From an uncultured Clostridia bacterium (lineage in GTDB: Bacteria; Bacillota; Clostridia; UBA1381), in the NCBI GenBank assembly GCA_947585795.1, contig CANPXG010000007.1, positions 1 to 57,379 of the forward strand: 57,379 nucleotides of DNA. The letters run 5' to 3'. Positions 1-8,297 of the stretch are shown here, piece by piece (positions within the stretch are counted from its first letter, which is position 1; the number at the start of each line of letters is the position of its first letter). The notes below the pieces were generated by a model. The model was not told where the DNA came from, did no database searches, and saw only the letters and a program-made list of their open reading frames with translations. The position numbers and the translations under genes are program-made.

Positions 1-632
1 TTATACAGCCCAAAACCCGCTATCTCCGTTTCACCGTTGAACATCGCCATACCGAATACGTCCCCGGCTTCTTTGATGTTATCTATCTTCATATCGAATT
101 CAATACTAAGCGGAAAAGATGTGTTCGCAAAATCATATATAAGACTGTTTGTGCCGTCATCATCAAACATAATGTACCTGTTGTTATTCTTATCCCTAAG
201 CATTTGGGAATTATTGTATTGAATGTTTGGAAAATCGGTCTTTGCAATAACGTTAAGCGCGCTCGGCTGTATTGTAGACAAATTCTCCCATAAAAATGCT
301 TTTATGGTATACGTCCTAAGCATATCACATTCCAAGTCACCGAACACCGCAGGGCTTACCTCCACGGTACTGCCCGCAAGTATTACTTCCTGCACATTTA
401 TAGCGGCAAGCGAGTTCATATCGTCATACACGGCAATAATAAGAGGTGATTTCGGCGGGTGTTCATTTGTGTAGCCGCAAGTGAGCGAAGGGGTCACCGT
501 AAGCTTACCGTCACGGTTCATTTGCGCCGATATTGATAGGCTGCTGTCGGTTGCATATACGCTGTAGCACATGGAAAGCATGACCGACAACACAATTGCA
601 GCACTCATCACCCAACCCGCAAACCTTCTCAT
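1..632 (-). CDS. Secreted protein of unknown function, 3' end outside window
   Basis: An uninterrupted minus-strand frame runs from ATG at 632 off the left edge (210 codons seen). The first 27 residues form a signal peptide: MRRFAGW, a hydrophobic stretch, and a probable cut after SVYA. The mature part has no enzyme motif I recognise. A segment reading TIKAFLWENLSTIQP resembles a phrase I associate with extracellular carbohydrate-active and surface proteins of gut Clostridia, which is a memory-based resemblance only. A later stretch (IYDFANTSFPLSIEFDMK) looks like a beta-sandwich strand pair. A second in-frame ATG lies at 653 but has no SD. The one at 632 is preceded by a weak GGTGG. A decayed copy of part of this gene lies at 773-829 on the opposite strand. 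Confidence 0.75.
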   Translation of the reverse strand, partial: MRRFAGWVMSAAIVLSVMLSMCYSVYATDSSLSISAQMNRDGKLTVTPSLTCGYTNEHPPKSPLIIAVYDDMNSLAAINVQEVILAGSTVEVSPAVFGDLECDMLRTYTIKAFLWENLSTIQPSALNVIAKTDFPNIQYNNSQMLRDKNNNRYIMFDDDGTNSLIYDFANTSFPLSIEFDMKIDNIKEAGDVFGMAMFNGETEIAGFGLY

Positions 633-772
633 CTTACCACCGCTTCCCACCATATTTGCGTTTAACAACGCCACAAAGTAATACTACATAACATCGCCAG
701 TCTTGTCAAGTATTTTTGAAAAATTTTACTGAAATTTGTCGAAAAAGTGTAATTGCGACTGCAAAAAACAAA

Positions 773-829
773 ATATATGATTTTGCTAACACGTATTTTT
801 CGCTTGGTATTAAGTTTGATATGAAAAAA
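773..829 (+). pseudogene. Inverted remnant of the left-edge secreted gene
   Basis: Read on the plus strand, this 57-base stretch aligns without gaps to the coding strand of the truncated secreted gene (84-140, minus strand), with about 47 of 57 positions identical by eye. Translated, it gives IYDFANTYFSLGIKFDMK against IYDFANTSFPLSIEFDMK. Many mismatches are at third codon positions, so the copy diverged while still coding. No similarity is evident on either side, and the surrounding 64-codon frame has no SD. I read it as debris of a deleted paralogue. Confidence 0.5.
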
Positions 830-846
830 GGAGCGCCGTGCGACAC

Positions 847-874
847 AAAAAAAGAACCCTTTGAAAAAGGGTTC
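847..874 (-). terminator. Rho-independent terminator of tRNA-Leu
   Basis: On the minus strand the arms GAACCCTTT and AAAGGGTTC enclose a three-base loop and are followed by seven T. It lies 25 bases beyond the CCA end of the tRNA, so it ends that transcript. Confidence 0.9.
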
Positions 875-898
875 GTAAAACTGTCGCGTACTGCGACG

Positions 899-985
899 TG
901 GTGCGGATAACAGGACTTGAACCTGCATGAAGGAACCTTCACTAGAACCTGAATCTAGCGCGTCTGCCAATTCCGCCATATCCGC
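899..985 (-). tRNA. tRNA-Leu (anticodon CAG)
   Basis: An 87-base class II tRNA with encoded CCA. The acceptor strand GCGGATA pairs with TATCCGC ahead of ACCA. The anticodon arm CTAGA-TTCAGGT-TCTAG puts CAG in the loop, and a long variable arm follows before the T-arm GGTTCAAGTCC. It reads CUG leucine codons. It stands alone, with its own terminator downstream. Confidence 0.95.
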
Positions 986-1097
986 TTGACTTGTCTATTA
1001 TAACAAAAAACAAATCAAATTGCAATAGCTAATTTAATTTTTTTCCGAAAAGAAGAAATGACCGCGATATTACCCAAAAATGCCGTGTAAACTTATA

Positions 1098-2858
1098 TCA
1101 CTCAGCATTTTTGCCGTCTTTTTCCGGCTCCTTCGGAGTTACGTACACCGTGTTGTAATTGTCGTATATTACCATGCCGGGTTTCGCGCCGTTTGGCTTA
1201 TGCACATTCTTCACGCGCGTGAAATCCACCGGCACCTGCGACGAGCCGCGCCCCTTTGAGTAATACGCGGCTATCTGCGCCGCCTCGTACACCGACGTTT
1301 TGGGCACGTCCTTATCGACACCGAGCTTTATAACGGCGTGCGAGCCGTGTATGTTTTTCGTGTGGAACCACAAATCCGATGAATTCGCAAATTTAAGCGT
1401 GAGATAGTCGTTTTGCGTGTTGTTTTTGCCGACATACACGTCAAATCCGTCCGACGTTACAAAGTGCATCGGCTGCGATTGCGGCTGCTTTTGCCTTTTC
1501 AAGTTGGTTTTCCTTTTTAAATACCCTTCCGATACAAGCTCCGCGCGTATCGCGTTTAAGTCGCTGTCCGTTTCCGCGTTCTCGATCGACGCGAGCGTGC
1601 TCTCAAGATATTCAAGGTCGCTTTCGGCGGTTTTGATCTGCTTAGCTGCCTCCACCTCGGCGGTTTTGGCTTTACTGTACTTTTTGTAATACCTCTGCGC
1701 GTTCTGCGACGGGGTAAGCTTGGGATCGAGCGCTATACGCACAGATGGCGACGCGTCCTCGTAATAATTCACAACTTCCGCAAACTCCTGCCCTTGCGTC
1801 AACGAGTAGAGATTAGCCATCAACAAGTCACCGTACATCTTGAATTTATCCTTCTTTTCGGAGTCCGATAAAGTCTTTTGGAGTATGACGAGCTTTTTTG
1901 ATATGCGCTCGATATTGGTAGTAAGCAGCTTCACAAGGTCGGCGCTTTTCTGACGCATGCGCTCGTGCATGTCGCGCGTCGAGAAAAATGAGTCGATAAG
2001 GTCGCTCACGCTCTCAAACGGAATTACGCGCGCAAGCGTTTCATACTGCTTTATTTCCACGGCGCAAAAATCCATCAGTCGGTCCGATGACTTATCCACG
2101 AGCATACACGGCGAGAAATCGCCCGCGCGCACACGTTTCGCAAGCCGCGCGGTTTCGTATAAGATTTTGTTTCTTCCGCTGTCAGTGAGCGCGCAGCACG
2201 CTATATCCGTTCTGCCAAACGCACGGTACACTATCTCGCGCGCAACAAGCGGGCTTATTCCGGCGACAGAGGAAAGAATAGCCTTGTCAGCGGTCTGTGT
2301 CGGCTGTGAAAAGTCGATAAAAACCGTGTCCGTTATGTCGCACAGGTCGGTCTTTGACTGGGCGGGGGGCGCGGTGTAGGTAAGACCGGGAAGCAGCTGC
2401 CTTACGGAGCTTACCGTGAAATCTATATGCTTTATGCAGTCGAGTATTTTCATGTCTTGATTGCACAGGATTATGTTGGAATGTCTGCCCATTATCTCTG
2501 CAATCAGGTACTTTGTGGTGAGGTCGCCGAGCTCGTCGTAGCTCTCTATCGAGAATTTTATTATGCGCTCGAAATCCGTCTGTTCCACGGACGTGATTTT
2601 GCCGCCGCCGATATGTTTTCTTAAAAGCATACAAAACATCGGCGCGTTTGTCGGATTTTTTTTCGCGTAATTTGTGAAATGCACACGCGGATGCGCGCTG
2701 CTTGCGGATAAAACGAGCTTAAATGTGTCGGTCAAAGCGCGTATGTTTATCGTAATTTCATCTTTTTCGGGTTGATGTATCTTGTCGATGCGCCCGTTTA
2801 TCAGCTTGTCTTGAAGCTCCGATACAAGCGCGCGCACCATAACAGCGTCTAATGCCAT
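1098..2858 (-). CDS. rqcH: RqcH, NFACT-family ribosome quality-control protein
   Basis: RqcH binds 50S subunits carrying a stalled peptidyl-tRNA and recruits tRNA-Ala to add a C-terminal alanine tail that marks the peptide for proteolysis. The 586-residue length fits the family. The N-terminal NFACT-N domain starts MALDAVMVRALVSEL. E97-R98 sit where the family has its conserved acidic-Arg pair. A helical and coiled-coil middle (about 300-440) follows, and the C-terminal NFACT-R domain contains DGFDVYVGKNN and DLWFHTKNIHGSH. GGAGG lies 6 bases before ATG. It faces away from the toxin-antitoxin islet. With ssrA and smpB in the same window, both major ribosome-rescue routes are present. Confidence 0.93.
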   Translation of the reverse strand: MALDAVMVRALVSELQDKLINGRIDKIHQPEKDEITINIRALTDTFKLVLSASSAHPRVHFTNYAKKNPTNAPMFCMLLRKHIGGGKITSVEQTDFERIIKFSIESYDELGDLTTKYLIAEIMGRHSNIILCNQDMKILDCIKHIDFTVSSVRQLLPGLTYTAPPAQSKTDLCDITDTVFIDFSQPTQTADKAILSSVAGISPLVAREIVYRAFGRTDIACCALTDSGRNKILYETARLAKRVRAGDFSPCMLVDKSSDRLMDFCAVEIKQYETLARVIPFESVSDLIDSFFSTRDMHERMRQKSADLVKLLTTNIERISKKLVILQKTLSDSEKKDKFKMYGDLLMANLYSLTQGQEFAEVVNYYEDASPSVRIALDPKLTPSQNAQRYYKKYSKAKTAEVEAAKQIKTAESDLEYLESTLASIENAETDSDLNAIRAELVSEGYLKRKTNLKRQKQPQSQPMHFVTSDGFDVYVGKNNTQNDYLTLKFANSSDLWFHTKNIHGSHAVIKLGVDKDVPKTSVYEAAQIAAYYSKGRGSSQVPVDFTRVKNVHKPNGAKPGMVIYDNYNTVYVTPKEPEKDGKNAE

Positions 2859-3019
2859 GATTTCCTCCGTTATTTTTGCTCAAAATATCGATCGTTCGTT
2901 TTTTCTACTGTTAATATATCATAACGGCAGTGAAAAAACAATAAAAATATTGATTTGCGCGGAATTTTTGATGTAGGTAATGTGATGGGCGGTGGGGGGG
3001 AGGAATGGTACATAATTTG

Positions 3020-3048
3020 TTGACAATTGTGATACAATATAGTATAAT
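3020..3048 (+). promoter_or_regulatory. Consensus sigma-A promoter of the toxin-antitoxin operon
   Basis: A perfect -35 TTGACA and a perfect -10 TATAAT are separated by 17 bases, 18 bases before the antitoxin start codon. The -35 runs into the palindrome ACAATTGT, a possible operator for antitoxin autorepression (inference). Confidence 0.9.
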
Positions 3049-3066
3049 ATTTATGAGGTGATCAAT

Positions 3067-3342
3067 ATGAATTTTTACACTGTACGAGATTTAAGAACTA
3101 CACCAAAGAGTATATGGGATAATCTTTCGTCCGACGGTGAGGTTGTAATTACGAACAACGGCAAGCCGACGGCGCTCATGATCAATATTGCCGAGGGTGG
3201 TTTTGAGGAAACTGTAAAAGCGGTCAGGCAGGCAAAAGCGATGCTCGCGTTTAATTCCATGCGTATGAAAGCTGTGGAAAACGGCTACATGACCGATGAG
3301 GAAATCGAGGCGGAAATATCCGCAGCGCGTAGGGGAGAATAA
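3067..3342 (+). CDS. Phd/YefM-family antitoxin
   Basis: A 91-residue protein beginning MNFYTVRDLRTTPKSIWDNL, followed by EVVITNNGKPTALMI. This is the Phd/YefM fold, which binds the operon's own promoter and, through an acidic helical C-terminus (here MTDEEIEAEISAARR), wraps the toxin. GAGGTGA at 3055-3061 sets ATG 3067 as the start; an upstream in-frame GTG lies inside that SD. It is followed after two bases by a PIN toxin gene, the usual antitoxin-first order. Confidence 0.88.
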   Translation: MNFYTVRDLRTTPKSIWDNLSSDGEVVITNNGKPTALMINIAEGGFEETVKAVRQAKAMLAFNSMRMKAVENGYMTDEEIEAEISAARRGE

Positions 3343-3344
3343 TT

Positions 3345-3737
3345 ATGCTTGCGGTAATTGACACGAACATTCTGGTATCCGCTTTATGGTCAAGGAACGG
3401 TGCGCCCGCAAGAATTTTAAGCCTGATAATCAGCGGGGAGTTAATTCCCTGTTACGATTACAGAATTTTAAGTGAGTACAAAGAGGTTTTGACAAGACCG
3501 AAATTCAAATTCACAAGCGGCGAAGTGAGCGCTTTAATTGACTGGATCGTATATAACGGACGCTCCGTTGTCGCGGAGCCGTTAAACGTTGATTGTACGG
3601 ACGCGGCTGACAAAAAGTTTTATGAGGTAGCAAAGTTTTGCGGGGCAAAGCTGATTACGGGAAACCTTAAGCATTTTCCGAAAGACAAGGCTGTCATGAC
3701 CGTTTCGGAATTTTTGGAGCGATATAATTTGGGATAA
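3345..3737 (+). CDS. PIN-domain toxin ribonuclease
   Basis: A 130-residue PIN protein of the subgroup annotated as putative toxin-antitoxin toxin component. It opens with the active-site strand VIDTNILVSAL (D6) and has a second acidic region near DCTDAADKKFYEVA and the typical closing GNLKHFP. PIN toxins cut RNA using Mg ions held by three or four acidic residues, and these appear intact. SD GGGGAG lies in the end of the antitoxin gene, so the two are translationally coupled. The RNA target cannot be inferred. Confidence 0.88.
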   Translation: MLAVIDTNILVSALWSRNGAPARILSLIISGELIPCYDYRILSEYKEVLTRPKFKFTSGEVSALIDWIVYNGRSVVAEPLNVDCTDAADKKFYEVAKFCGAKLITGNLKHFPKDKAVMTVSEFLERYNLG

Positions 3738-3749
3738 CAGGAGATAGAA

Positions 3750-4604
3750 ATGAAACAAAACAAAGATAAAATTATATTTATTATATTACATAGTATTGCT
3801 GCTATCGCTATCATGATAATTGCTTTATTCGGCGGCGATATGATAAGTAATATCGTACCTAATGACAGTCCGGTCCTAAAAAGTATAATATCTACCGTTG
3901 GATATATCGGTATCACATTATCCTTAGGACTGCCGTACGCTAAATATGTTTTGCGGTTCGGTTTTGATGAAATAGGCGTATGTTTTAAAGCACCGCAGTT
4001 AAAATGGATCGCTGTGGGTTTTATTCTTCCGTTAGCGATAACGGCATTTTATTTAATTTTTACGGATGGGCAGCTTATTAAAAATAATAATGCGGCAAGT
4101 ATAATGCCGTGTTTGATCAACGCAATATTCCCAATTGGACTTGCGTCCGGAATTTGTGAGGAATTTATTTTTAGGGGACTGATAATGCGCACGGTTGAAC
4201 GTCGGTGGAACAGCGTAGCGGCGGCATTGGTTCCGTCTGTTTTGTTTGCGCTTATGCATACGATCAATATGCGCTTAGGATTTGTTGATATGTTGCTGCT
4301 GGTCGTGGCAGGTACTGCTGTTGGACTGATGTTTTCATTGATCGCCTTGCAAAGCGGAACAATATGGTCGAGCGCAATCGTACACGCATTATGGAACTCA
4401 ATCACACTTGGCGGCATCATAATTGAAGTTCCGGCTAACGGAACGGCGACGGATTTTATTTATAAATATGAATTGCTTAATACAAATATTTTACTGACGG
4501 GCGGCAAATTTGGTATAGAGTCCGCTTTGCCGGCAATTATCGGGTATTTATTGGTTTCCGCAATAGCATTTGTGTTGATCGGGAAAACATCTAAAAGACT
4601 GTAA
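3750..4604 (+). CDS. CPBP-family intramembrane metalloprotease
   Basis: A 284-residue membrane protein with about seven or eight hydrophobic segments. The CPBP (Abi) signature is present: CEEFIFRG supplies the glutamate pair and arginine, FALMH is motif 2, and HALWNS is motif 3. The family relates to CAAX prenyl proteases and includes bacteriocin self-immunity proteins. No bacteriocin gene is nearby. It starts 12 bases after the PIN toxin with SD CAGGAG, so it may be on the same transcript. The gene is visibly AT-richer than the housekeeping genes around it, which suggests acquisition. Confidence 0.88.
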   Translation: MKQNKDKIIFIILHSIAAIAIMIIALFGGDMISNIVPNDSPVLKSIISTVGYIGITLSLGLPYAKYVLRFGFDEIGVCFKAPQLKWIAVGFILPLAITAFYLIFTDGQLIKNNNAASIMPCLINAIFPIGLASGICEEFIFRGLIMRTVERRWNSVAAALVPSVLFALMHTINMRLGFVDMLLLVVAGTAVGLMFSLIALQSGTIWSSAIVHALWNSITLGGIIIEVPANGTATDFIYKYELLNTNILLTGGKFGIESALPAIIGYLLVSAIAFVLIGKTSKRL

Positions 4605-4711
4605 AACAAGTTATTGCAGAGAAACAAATACCGCGAACGGAAGAGCAAGGGCTGTGGGGGTTGATATTTTCTGTTGCGCAAAGCGGCAGGGTGTAAAAAT
4701 TGACCGCTGTG

Positions 4712-4740
4712 TTGATTTTTTGCGGCGGATATGGTACAAT
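4712..4740 (+). promoter_or_regulatory. Promoter of the membrane-protein gene
   Basis: TTGATT and TACAAT with a 17-base spacer, 49 bases before the chosen start codon. Each element differs from consensus by one or two bases. Confidence 0.65.
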
Positions 4741-4789
4741 ATTTCTGTGATTGACCGGAGTTTGTGTAGGTAACGGAGGCTGTGCATTT

Positions 4790-5434
4790 ATGTTGAATTT
4801 TTTGAATAACATACGATGTGTGGAAAAGAAAATCCCCCTGAAAAGACAAATAATAAATACAGCAGCCATAGCGATTTTGGGAGTTGCTTTGGGAGCGTTT
4901 TCAAAGTTTTTGGATACTGTCCCTGTCAATTATTTACCTGCTTTGCTTCAATATTTGGATGTGACAAATTTTTTGGGACGCTTTGACATATGGATATTCA
5001 TTGCTGTATGTATTTCGATTTACAGTTTATCGTCAATAAGGGCGGCGATCAATGTGTTCCTCTTCTTTGCGGGGATGATTCTTAGCTATTATTTATACTC
5101 AACATTCATAGCAGGCTTTTTCCCGAAAAGTTATGCGATGATTTGGATCGGTTTTACCGTTGTTTCTCCGTTCCTTGCCTTTATTTGCTGGTATGCGAGA
5201 GGTCAAAGCAGAATATCGCTGTTTCTTTCCGCAGGAATAATAGCTGTCCTTTTTAATATGTCATTTGCGTATGGAACCGGATATTTTAAAAGCCTCTCCC
5301 TTTTGGAAGCGTTGACATTTTTATGCGGGTGCGTCGTTATGAAACGCCGATCTCTGATGAGTACCGTGATTATGATAGTGATAGGCATTGCATTGGCTTT
5401 TGTGCTTAACATTGCCGTGCCGTTTACTTTCTGA
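4790..5434 (+). CDS. Polytopic membrane protein of unknown function
   Basis: A 214-residue protein with about seven hydrophobic helices and short loops, starting MLNFLNNIRCVEKKIPLKRQ before the first membrane segment (AAIAILGVALGAFSKFLD). It resembles small conserved membrane proteins of Firmicutes that lack an assigned function, and I see no catalytic motif. SD GGAGG at 4775-4779 supports ATG 4790 over an upstream in-frame TTG. It has its own promoter and is AT-rich like the preceding gene. The function is unknown. Confidence 0.7.
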   Translation: MLNFLNNIRCVEKKIPLKRQIINTAAIAILGVALGAFSKFLDTVPVNYLPALLQYLDVTNFLGRFDIWIFIAVCISIYSLSSIRAAINVFLFFAGMILSYYLYSTFIAGFFPKSYAMIWIGFTVVSPFLAFICWYARGQSRISLFLSAGIIAVLFNMSFAYGTGYFKSLSLLEALTFLCGCVVMKRRSLMSTVIMIVIGIALAFVLNIAVPFTF

Positions 5435-5550
5435 TAATTCACGTTTGTCGGGCAGTTAAAACCAAATACCGCAATCAAGGGCGACGTTTGTTGCTCTTTT
5501 TTTGTTTTAAAATATAATATTTTCCAATTGTAAAAAAACAATAAAAAATA

Positions 5551-5579
5551 TTGATTTGTTTTTGAGTTTGTGCTAAAAT
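5551..5579 (+). promoter_or_regulatory. Promoter of the copper-amine-oxidase-N protein gene
   Basis: TTGATT and TAAAAT separated by 17 bases, 32 bases before the start codon. The upstream A-rich stretch CAATAAAAAATATTGATTTG is nearly repeated at 2939-2957. Confidence 0.7.
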
Positions 5580-5611
5580 TAATACGAATTAAATTTCTTG
5601 GAGGGATTTAC

Positions 5612-6973
5612 ATGAAAAAACTGACAGCGGCGCTGATCGCGGCGTCAATGACTTTTTCCTGCGCGGTATGCGGCGCGGGGGCGGCGGGAACGACGGCTTC
5701 CATATCGGAAAAGCTTGCCGATACGTCCGAGATACATATACTTTACAACGATACCGTTGTGCAGTACGAGGACGTTAAGCCCGTAAACACGGACGGCAGA
5801 GTGATGATACCGTTCCGCGCGGCGCTCGAAAACATGGGCGCGACGGTGAATTACGAAGATTCCGCAAGACTCGTTACCGCGACCAAGGGTGACATTACAA
5901 TAAGCTTCACGCTGATGGACGATACAATATATGTTAATAAAAACGGCGCGCAGTCTACCGTTACGATGGATGTGCCGATGATCATCGTCGAGGACAGAAC
6001 GCTTGTGCCGATACGCTTCATGAGTAACGCGTTCGATATGCAGGTGGGCTGGGACGGCGACACGCAGACCGTTATTATAATGGACTACGACGATTATCTT
6101 GCCAAATTCAAGAGCGTCGCTCCGAATTTGGCAAAGCTTACGGAGCTTCCGGAGGCGAAGTTTAACAAAAGCTCAACGCAGTTCTCGTTCGGACTCGGTT
6201 ACGGCAGTGCGGAGCCCGTCAGCATAAGCGCGTCGGGTACGGCGCAGACGGAAACGGTCGACAATACGAGCAAGATAGCGGCTACGCTTGACTTTGACGG
6301 TATGGGTATGAGCGCGAAGGACGCGTCCGCCGAGATGATTTTCAAGGACGGCAAGCTTTACGTTAAAACAAATATCGTCGAGCAGCTTACGGACAGCGCA
6401 AACTCGGCACTCGACGGCGGCAAGTGGTATAGTATAGACGCTGCCCGCGTGATAGACGGTATGGATATAACCGAAAGCGAAAAGGCGCTGTTAAAGGATC
6501 TAATATCAAACAATACCGTGCAAATGTCGAACGCTTTATTTGAGGACGTACACACCGAGGGTGAGGCGGTTCTCGATGACGCGCTCGCGCTTTCGTCCGT
6601 GCTCGACATGTATGAGGTCATGGACAAGCACATATCTGTCACAGACAGCGGTAACGGCGCTTACAGCGTGTCGGTGAATATAACGGGCGACGATTACGTT
6701 AATATGATGAAGGAGATATACGGAGCCTCTTTGACGGCGGAGGATCTGCAGGCGCTTGTGGATATGATGGACGTCAGCGTGTCGGTAAAGGTCGATTGTG
6801 ACGGTGAGAAGGCGCAGCAGGACGCAAACATCAGCATAGGTTCAAACGCTTCGGGTGAAAATATGAAGTTCACTCTTACCGTGTCGCAGTCGTCGCAGAA
6901 CGACGAAAACGCCGCCGCGGCGCAAATACCCGCGGACAGTGTGGATATAACGGATATTCTTTTAAGCAAGTAA
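5612..6973 (+). CDS. Secreted protein with copper amine oxidase N-terminal domain
   Basis: A 453-residue exported protein. Residues 1 to about 25 form a signal peptide (MKKLTAALIAASMTF). Residues 42-157 form a copper amine oxidase N-terminal-like domain: RVMIPFRAALENMGATV, then RTLVPIRFMSNAF and VGWDGDTQTVIIM. In Firmicutes this is an extracytoplasmic module found in many wall-associated proteins and does not imply amine oxidase activity. The remaining 290 residues look like long beta strands (FKDGKLYVKTNI, YSVSVNITGDDYV) and vaguely resemble LppX/LolA-like sheets; this is uncertain. TTGGAGGG precedes ATG 5612. It has its own promoter and terminator, so it is monocistronic. Confidence 0.85.
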   Translation: MKKLTAALIAASMTFSCAVCGAGAAGTTASISEKLADTSEIHILYNDTVVQYEDVKPVNTDGRVMIPFRAALENMGATVNYEDSARLVTATKGDITISFTLMDDTIYVNKNGAQSTVTMDVPMIIVEDRTLVPIRFMSNAFDMQVGWDGDTQTVIIMDYDDYLAKFKSVAPNLAKLTELPEAKFNKSSTQFSFGLGYGSAEPVSISASGTAQTETVDNTSKIAATLDFDGMGMSAKDASAEMIFKDGKLYVKTNIVEQLTDSANSALDGGKWYSIDAARVIDGMDITESEKALLKDLISNNTVQMSNALFEDVHTEGEAVLDDALALSSVLDMYEVMDKHISVTDSGNGAYSVSVNITGDDYVNMMKEIYGASLTAEDLQALVDMMDVSVSVKVDCDGEKAQQDANISIGSNASGENMKFTLTVSQSSQNDENAAAAQIPADSVDITDILLSK

Positions 6974-6986
6974 TCAAAAATACCGA

Positions 6987-7014
6987 AACCGCGTCTTATT
7001 TGGCGCGGTTTTTT
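6987..7014 (+). terminator. Terminator after the copper-amine-oxidase-N gene
   Basis: Arms AACCGCG and CGCGGTT with a 10-base loop are followed by four T. It separates this gene from the yicC operon. Confidence 0.85.
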
Positions 7015-7064
7015 GGTGCCTGGAAAGAAAATGTAAAAAAAATATAAATTTTTTTCAAAAAGAG

Positions 7065-7093
7065 TGTGCAAAAAGGAATTTATGTGTTATAAT
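7065..7093 (+). promoter_or_regulatory. Extended -10 promoter of the yicC-remA-gmk run
   Basis: TATAAT at 7088-7093 is preceded by TGT, giving an extended -10. Only a poor -35 match (TGTGCA) lies 17 bases upstream. It is 55 bases before yicC. Confidence 0.6.
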
Positions 7094-7148
7094 GGTTAAA
7101 TAATGGGTTATTATGCCTATACACTAACTAAACGACGGGAGAGAAAAA

Positions 7149-8027
7149 ATGCTGAAAAGTATGACAGGCTACGGCAGACGCGAGGCTGTGACCGACGGAA
7201 AGAAGATACTCGCGGAGATTAAATCGGTAAATCACAGGTATTCGGACTACAACATAAAGGTTCAGCGCCATCTCGGCTTCCTGGAGGACAGAATAAGAAA
7301 ATACGCGTCAACCTTTATAACGCGCGGCAAGGTCGACATATACGTGAACGTCGAGAATTACGAAACGGCGGATAAGGAAATAAGCCTTAACAAAGCCGTG
7401 GCACAGAACTATATAGAGGTTTTAAGACAGCTTCGTGACGAGTTTTCGTTAAAAGACGACATATCGGTCATGAGCGTGGCGCGTAATACCGAGATTTTTA
7501 AGACGGACAGAATAGAGGAGGACGAGGACGCGATCTGGGAAAGTGTCAAAACGGTATTAAGCGGCGCGATCGAGGATTTTGTCGCCATGCGCTCGCGTGA
7601 GGGCGAGAGGATACAGACTGATTTGTGTCAGCGTATCGAGTACATGGGAACGCTCGTAAAGGAGATCGAGGAGCGTTCGCCTCAAACGGTGAAGGAGTAC
7701 AGCGACAGGCTTTACGAGAAAATCAAGGAAGTGCTTGAAGATAAGCAGATAGACGAAACGCGCATAATTACCGAGGTCGCGATATACGCCGACAAGGTGG
7801 CGGTGAACGAGGAAACGGTAAGGCTGGCGAGTCATTTCTCGGAGTTCGGTGAGATCATTTCAAGCGGTGAGCCCGCCGGTCGTAAGCTGGATTTCCTGAT
7901 ACAGGAAATTAACCGTGAAGTGAACACTATAGGCTCGAAGGCAAGTGATATAAACATAGCGAAAACGGTGGTTACTCTCAAGGGCGAGATCGAAAAGCTT
8001 AGGGAGCAGATACAGAATATAGAATAG
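7149..8027 (+). CDS. yicC: YicC/YloC-family endoribonuclease
   Basis: A 292-residue protein beginning MLKSMTGYGRREA, the family signature. The middle has KVDIYVNVE, and the C-terminal domain contains RLASHFSEF and GRKLDFLIQEINREVNTIGSKA. E. coli YicC is an RNase involved in sRNA turnover; the Firmicutes homologue YloC heads the same gene order. GGGAGAG lies 7 bases before ATG. It is first in the operon with remA, gmk and rpoZ following closely. Confidence 0.92.
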   Translation: MLKSMTGYGRREAVTDGKKILAEIKSVNHRYSDYNIKVQRHLGFLEDRIRKYASTFITRGKVDIYVNVENYETADKEISLNKAVAQNYIEVLRQLRDEFSLKDDISVMSVARNTEIFKTDRIEEDEDAIWESVKTVLSGAIEDFVAMRSREGERIQTDLCQRIEYMGTLVKEIEERSPQTVKEYSDRLYEKIKEVLEDKQIDETRIITEVAIYADKVAVNEETVRLASHFSEFGEIISSGEPAGRKLDFLIQEINREVNTIGSKASDINIAKTVVTLKGEIEKLREQIQNIE

Positions 8028-8039
8028 AGGGTGATTTTT

Positions 8040-8297
8040 ATGCGGCTTATAAATATCGGTTTCGGCAACATGGTAAACGCCGAGCGCGTGATCGCAATCG
8101 TAAGCCCGGAATCCGCGCCGATAAAGCGTATAATACGTGAGGCGGAGGATAAGGGTAATCTTATAAACGCGACGTATGGCAGACGCACGAGAGCCGTTAT
8201 AGTTACGGATTCGGACCATATAGTGCTGTCGGCGCTGCAGACTGAAACGGTCGCGGCACGGCTTGGCGGCTCGAACGAGGAGGGCAGCGATGAGTAA
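8040..8297 (+). CDS. remA: RemA (DUF370) DNA-binding regulator
   Basis: An 85-residue protein: [21 protein letters not shown], then [15 protein letters not shown] and [19 protein letters not shown]-type sequence (here [18 protein letters not shown]). RemA activates biofilm matrix operons in B. subtilis and forms oligomeric rings that bind repeated DNA sites. In Clostridia its targets are mostly unknown. SD GAGGGTGA supports ATG 8040 rather than the in-frame GTG inside the SD. Its end overlaps gmk by eight bases. Confidence 0.93.
   Translation: MRLINIGFGNMVNAERVIAIVSPESAPIKRIIREAEDKGNLINATYGRRTRAVIVTDSDHIVLSALQTETVAARLGGSNEEGSDE

Noticed and set aside
37-474. Two plus-strand open frames at the left edge
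   Set aside because: They lie opposite the secreted gene, which has a signal peptide and an unbroken frame; they lack SD sequences.
716-910. A 64-codon plus-strand frame as a gene
   Set aside because: It has no SD, joins the remnant to the terminator and tRNA antisense, and only 19 codons show homology.
662-979. Open frame on the minus strand starting MAELADALDSGSSEG
   Set aside because: It is the translation of the tRNA-Leu gene, a well-known false protein.
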